From Maricaulaceae bacterium EIL42A08 (GTDB taxonomy: Bacteria > Pseudomonadota > Alphaproteobacteria > Caulobacterales > Maricaulaceae), in contig JAMZNZ010000003.1 of assembly GCA_024178355.1 (NCBI GenBank), positions 390,527-454,526 on the forward strand: a stretch of DNA of 64,000 bases, written 5' to 3'. Numbering within the stretch: the stretch's first letter is position 1; each line of letters begins with the position of its first letter. Shown here piece after piece: positions 63,562-64,000 of this stretch. The notes beneath the pieces were generated by a model that ran no database searches, was not told where the DNA came from, and worked only from the letters and a program-made list of their open reading frames with translations. The position numbers and the translations under genes are program-made.

Positions 63562-63999
63562 ATGAAGCCCGCAGCCCACCGCCTCGATCTGGATAACTAC
63601 CCGCTCCATGTGACCGTGCCATCGCGCTTTCGCGATCTCGATACGCTGGGCCACATCAACAATGTGGCGATTGGGTCGTTTTATGAGGAAGGCCGCGCGC
63701 GGCTGAACCGGGAGTGCTTCCCGCTTGAGATGCGCAAGCGCCATTCCATGCGCATGCTCATCGCCGACGTCCACATCGCCTATTTGCGCGAAGCTCACTA
63801 TCCCGGCGAAATCATCGTCGGTGCCGGCATCGGCAATATCGGCAACACCAGCTACCGCATCGATCTGGCCCTGTTCCAGAATGGCCAGTGCGTGGGTGTG
63901 TGCGAAACCGTGCTGGTCAATACCGATGGTAAGGCGACCGCGGCAATTCCGGATGAGGGGCGCGAGGCGCTGGAGGCTGTGCGGGTGCGGGGCGGTTAG
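63562..63999 (+). CDS. Hot-dog fold acyl-CoA thioesterase
   Basis: 145 residues. 4HBT type: RFRDLDTLGHINNVAIGSFYEEGRAR contains the D-x-x-G-H-x-N-N motif of 4-hydroxybenzoyl-CoA thioesterase/YbgC-like enzymes; later ADVHIAYLREAHYPGEI strand. Hydrolyses acyl-CoA; substrate unknown. It ends 1 base before the window edge with a complete stop codon. ATG 63562 has GAGGATC upstream. Confidence 0.85.
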   Translation: MKPAAHRLDLDNYPLHVTVPSRFRDLDTLGHINNVAIGSFYEEGRARLNRECFPLEMRKRHSMRMLIADVHIAYLREAHYPGEIIVGAGIGNIGNTSYRIDLALFQNGQCVGVCETVLVNTDGKATAAIPDEGREALEAVRVRGG

Positions 64000-64000
64000 G

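Overview
The window is a gene-dense stretch of chromosome (about 60 protein genes, no gap over 300 bases) from a GC-rich Gram-negative bacterium. The gene content points to an alphaproteobacterium: a ruvCAB-ybgC-tolQRAB-pal block, an ArsR-methyltransferase fusion, an assimilatory 4Fe-4S type cysH, and sqdB. The protein style (Tat lipoproteins, short intergenic spaces, REP-like palindromes) suggests the Caulobacterales/Maricaulales/Hyphomonadaceae side; that placement is inference. I see no rRNA, tRNA, CRISPR array, insertion sequence or prophage.

Layout. 1-7.2 kb: acyl-CoA thioesterase, LolA-like protein, SDR, two small YdcH/DUF465 proteins flanking ubiX and a TIGR02444 gene, a diguanylate cyclase, and a Tat-exported PhoX-like protein. 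7.3-10.9 kb: purEK, an SMP-30-like propeller and an SDR. 11-14.6 kb: an autotransporter with a trypsin-like passenger. 14.7-25.3 kb: lptD, a photolyase-family protein with apparently swapped domain order, an ArsR-methyltransferase fusion overlapping pgi, tkt, an SseB-like protein, a JmjC/cupin ribosomal oxygenase, and a Tat lipoprotein made of ten repeats. 25.4-37.3 kb: ruvCAB-ybgC, tolQRAB-pal, an inserted unknown membrane-anchored acidic protein, cpoB, tilS and ftsH. 37.4-45.9 kb: a lipoprotein with two ExbD/TolR-like repeats, cysH and sqdB, a surface-polysaccharide group (sugar-phosphate transferase, O-antigen ligase-like, histidine phosphatase, kdsB), then yebC and cmk.

45.9-59.7 kb is the most interesting metabolic block. 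A MerR-family regulator is divergent from a tightly packed operon: enoyl-CoA reductase-like SDR, acyl-CoA carboxylase beta, acyl-CoA dehydrogenase, enoyl-CoA hydratase, biotin-containing carboxylase alpha, DUF849 beta-keto acid cleavage enzyme, acyl-CoA synthetase and a Baeyer-Villiger monooxygenase. An HSL-type esterase (opposite strand) and an Old-Yellow-Enzyme type reductase follow. The core order matches the acyclic terpene (Atu) pathway logic more than the leucine (Liu) one, but atuA and a standard HMG-CoA-type lyase are missing. I infer a route for methyl-branched isoprenoid acids or ketones.

59.7-64 kb: a pentapeptide-repeat gene carries an exact 181-bp copy of the antisense strand of a neighbouring lysophospholipase-like gene. 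Removing those 181 bases rejoins the well-placed start codon with the pentapeptide frame, so the gene looks recently disrupted or remodelled. glpK and a hot-dog thioesterase end the window. Three palindromic repeat elements lie in intergenic gaps (49.0, 57.4 and 63.4 kb).
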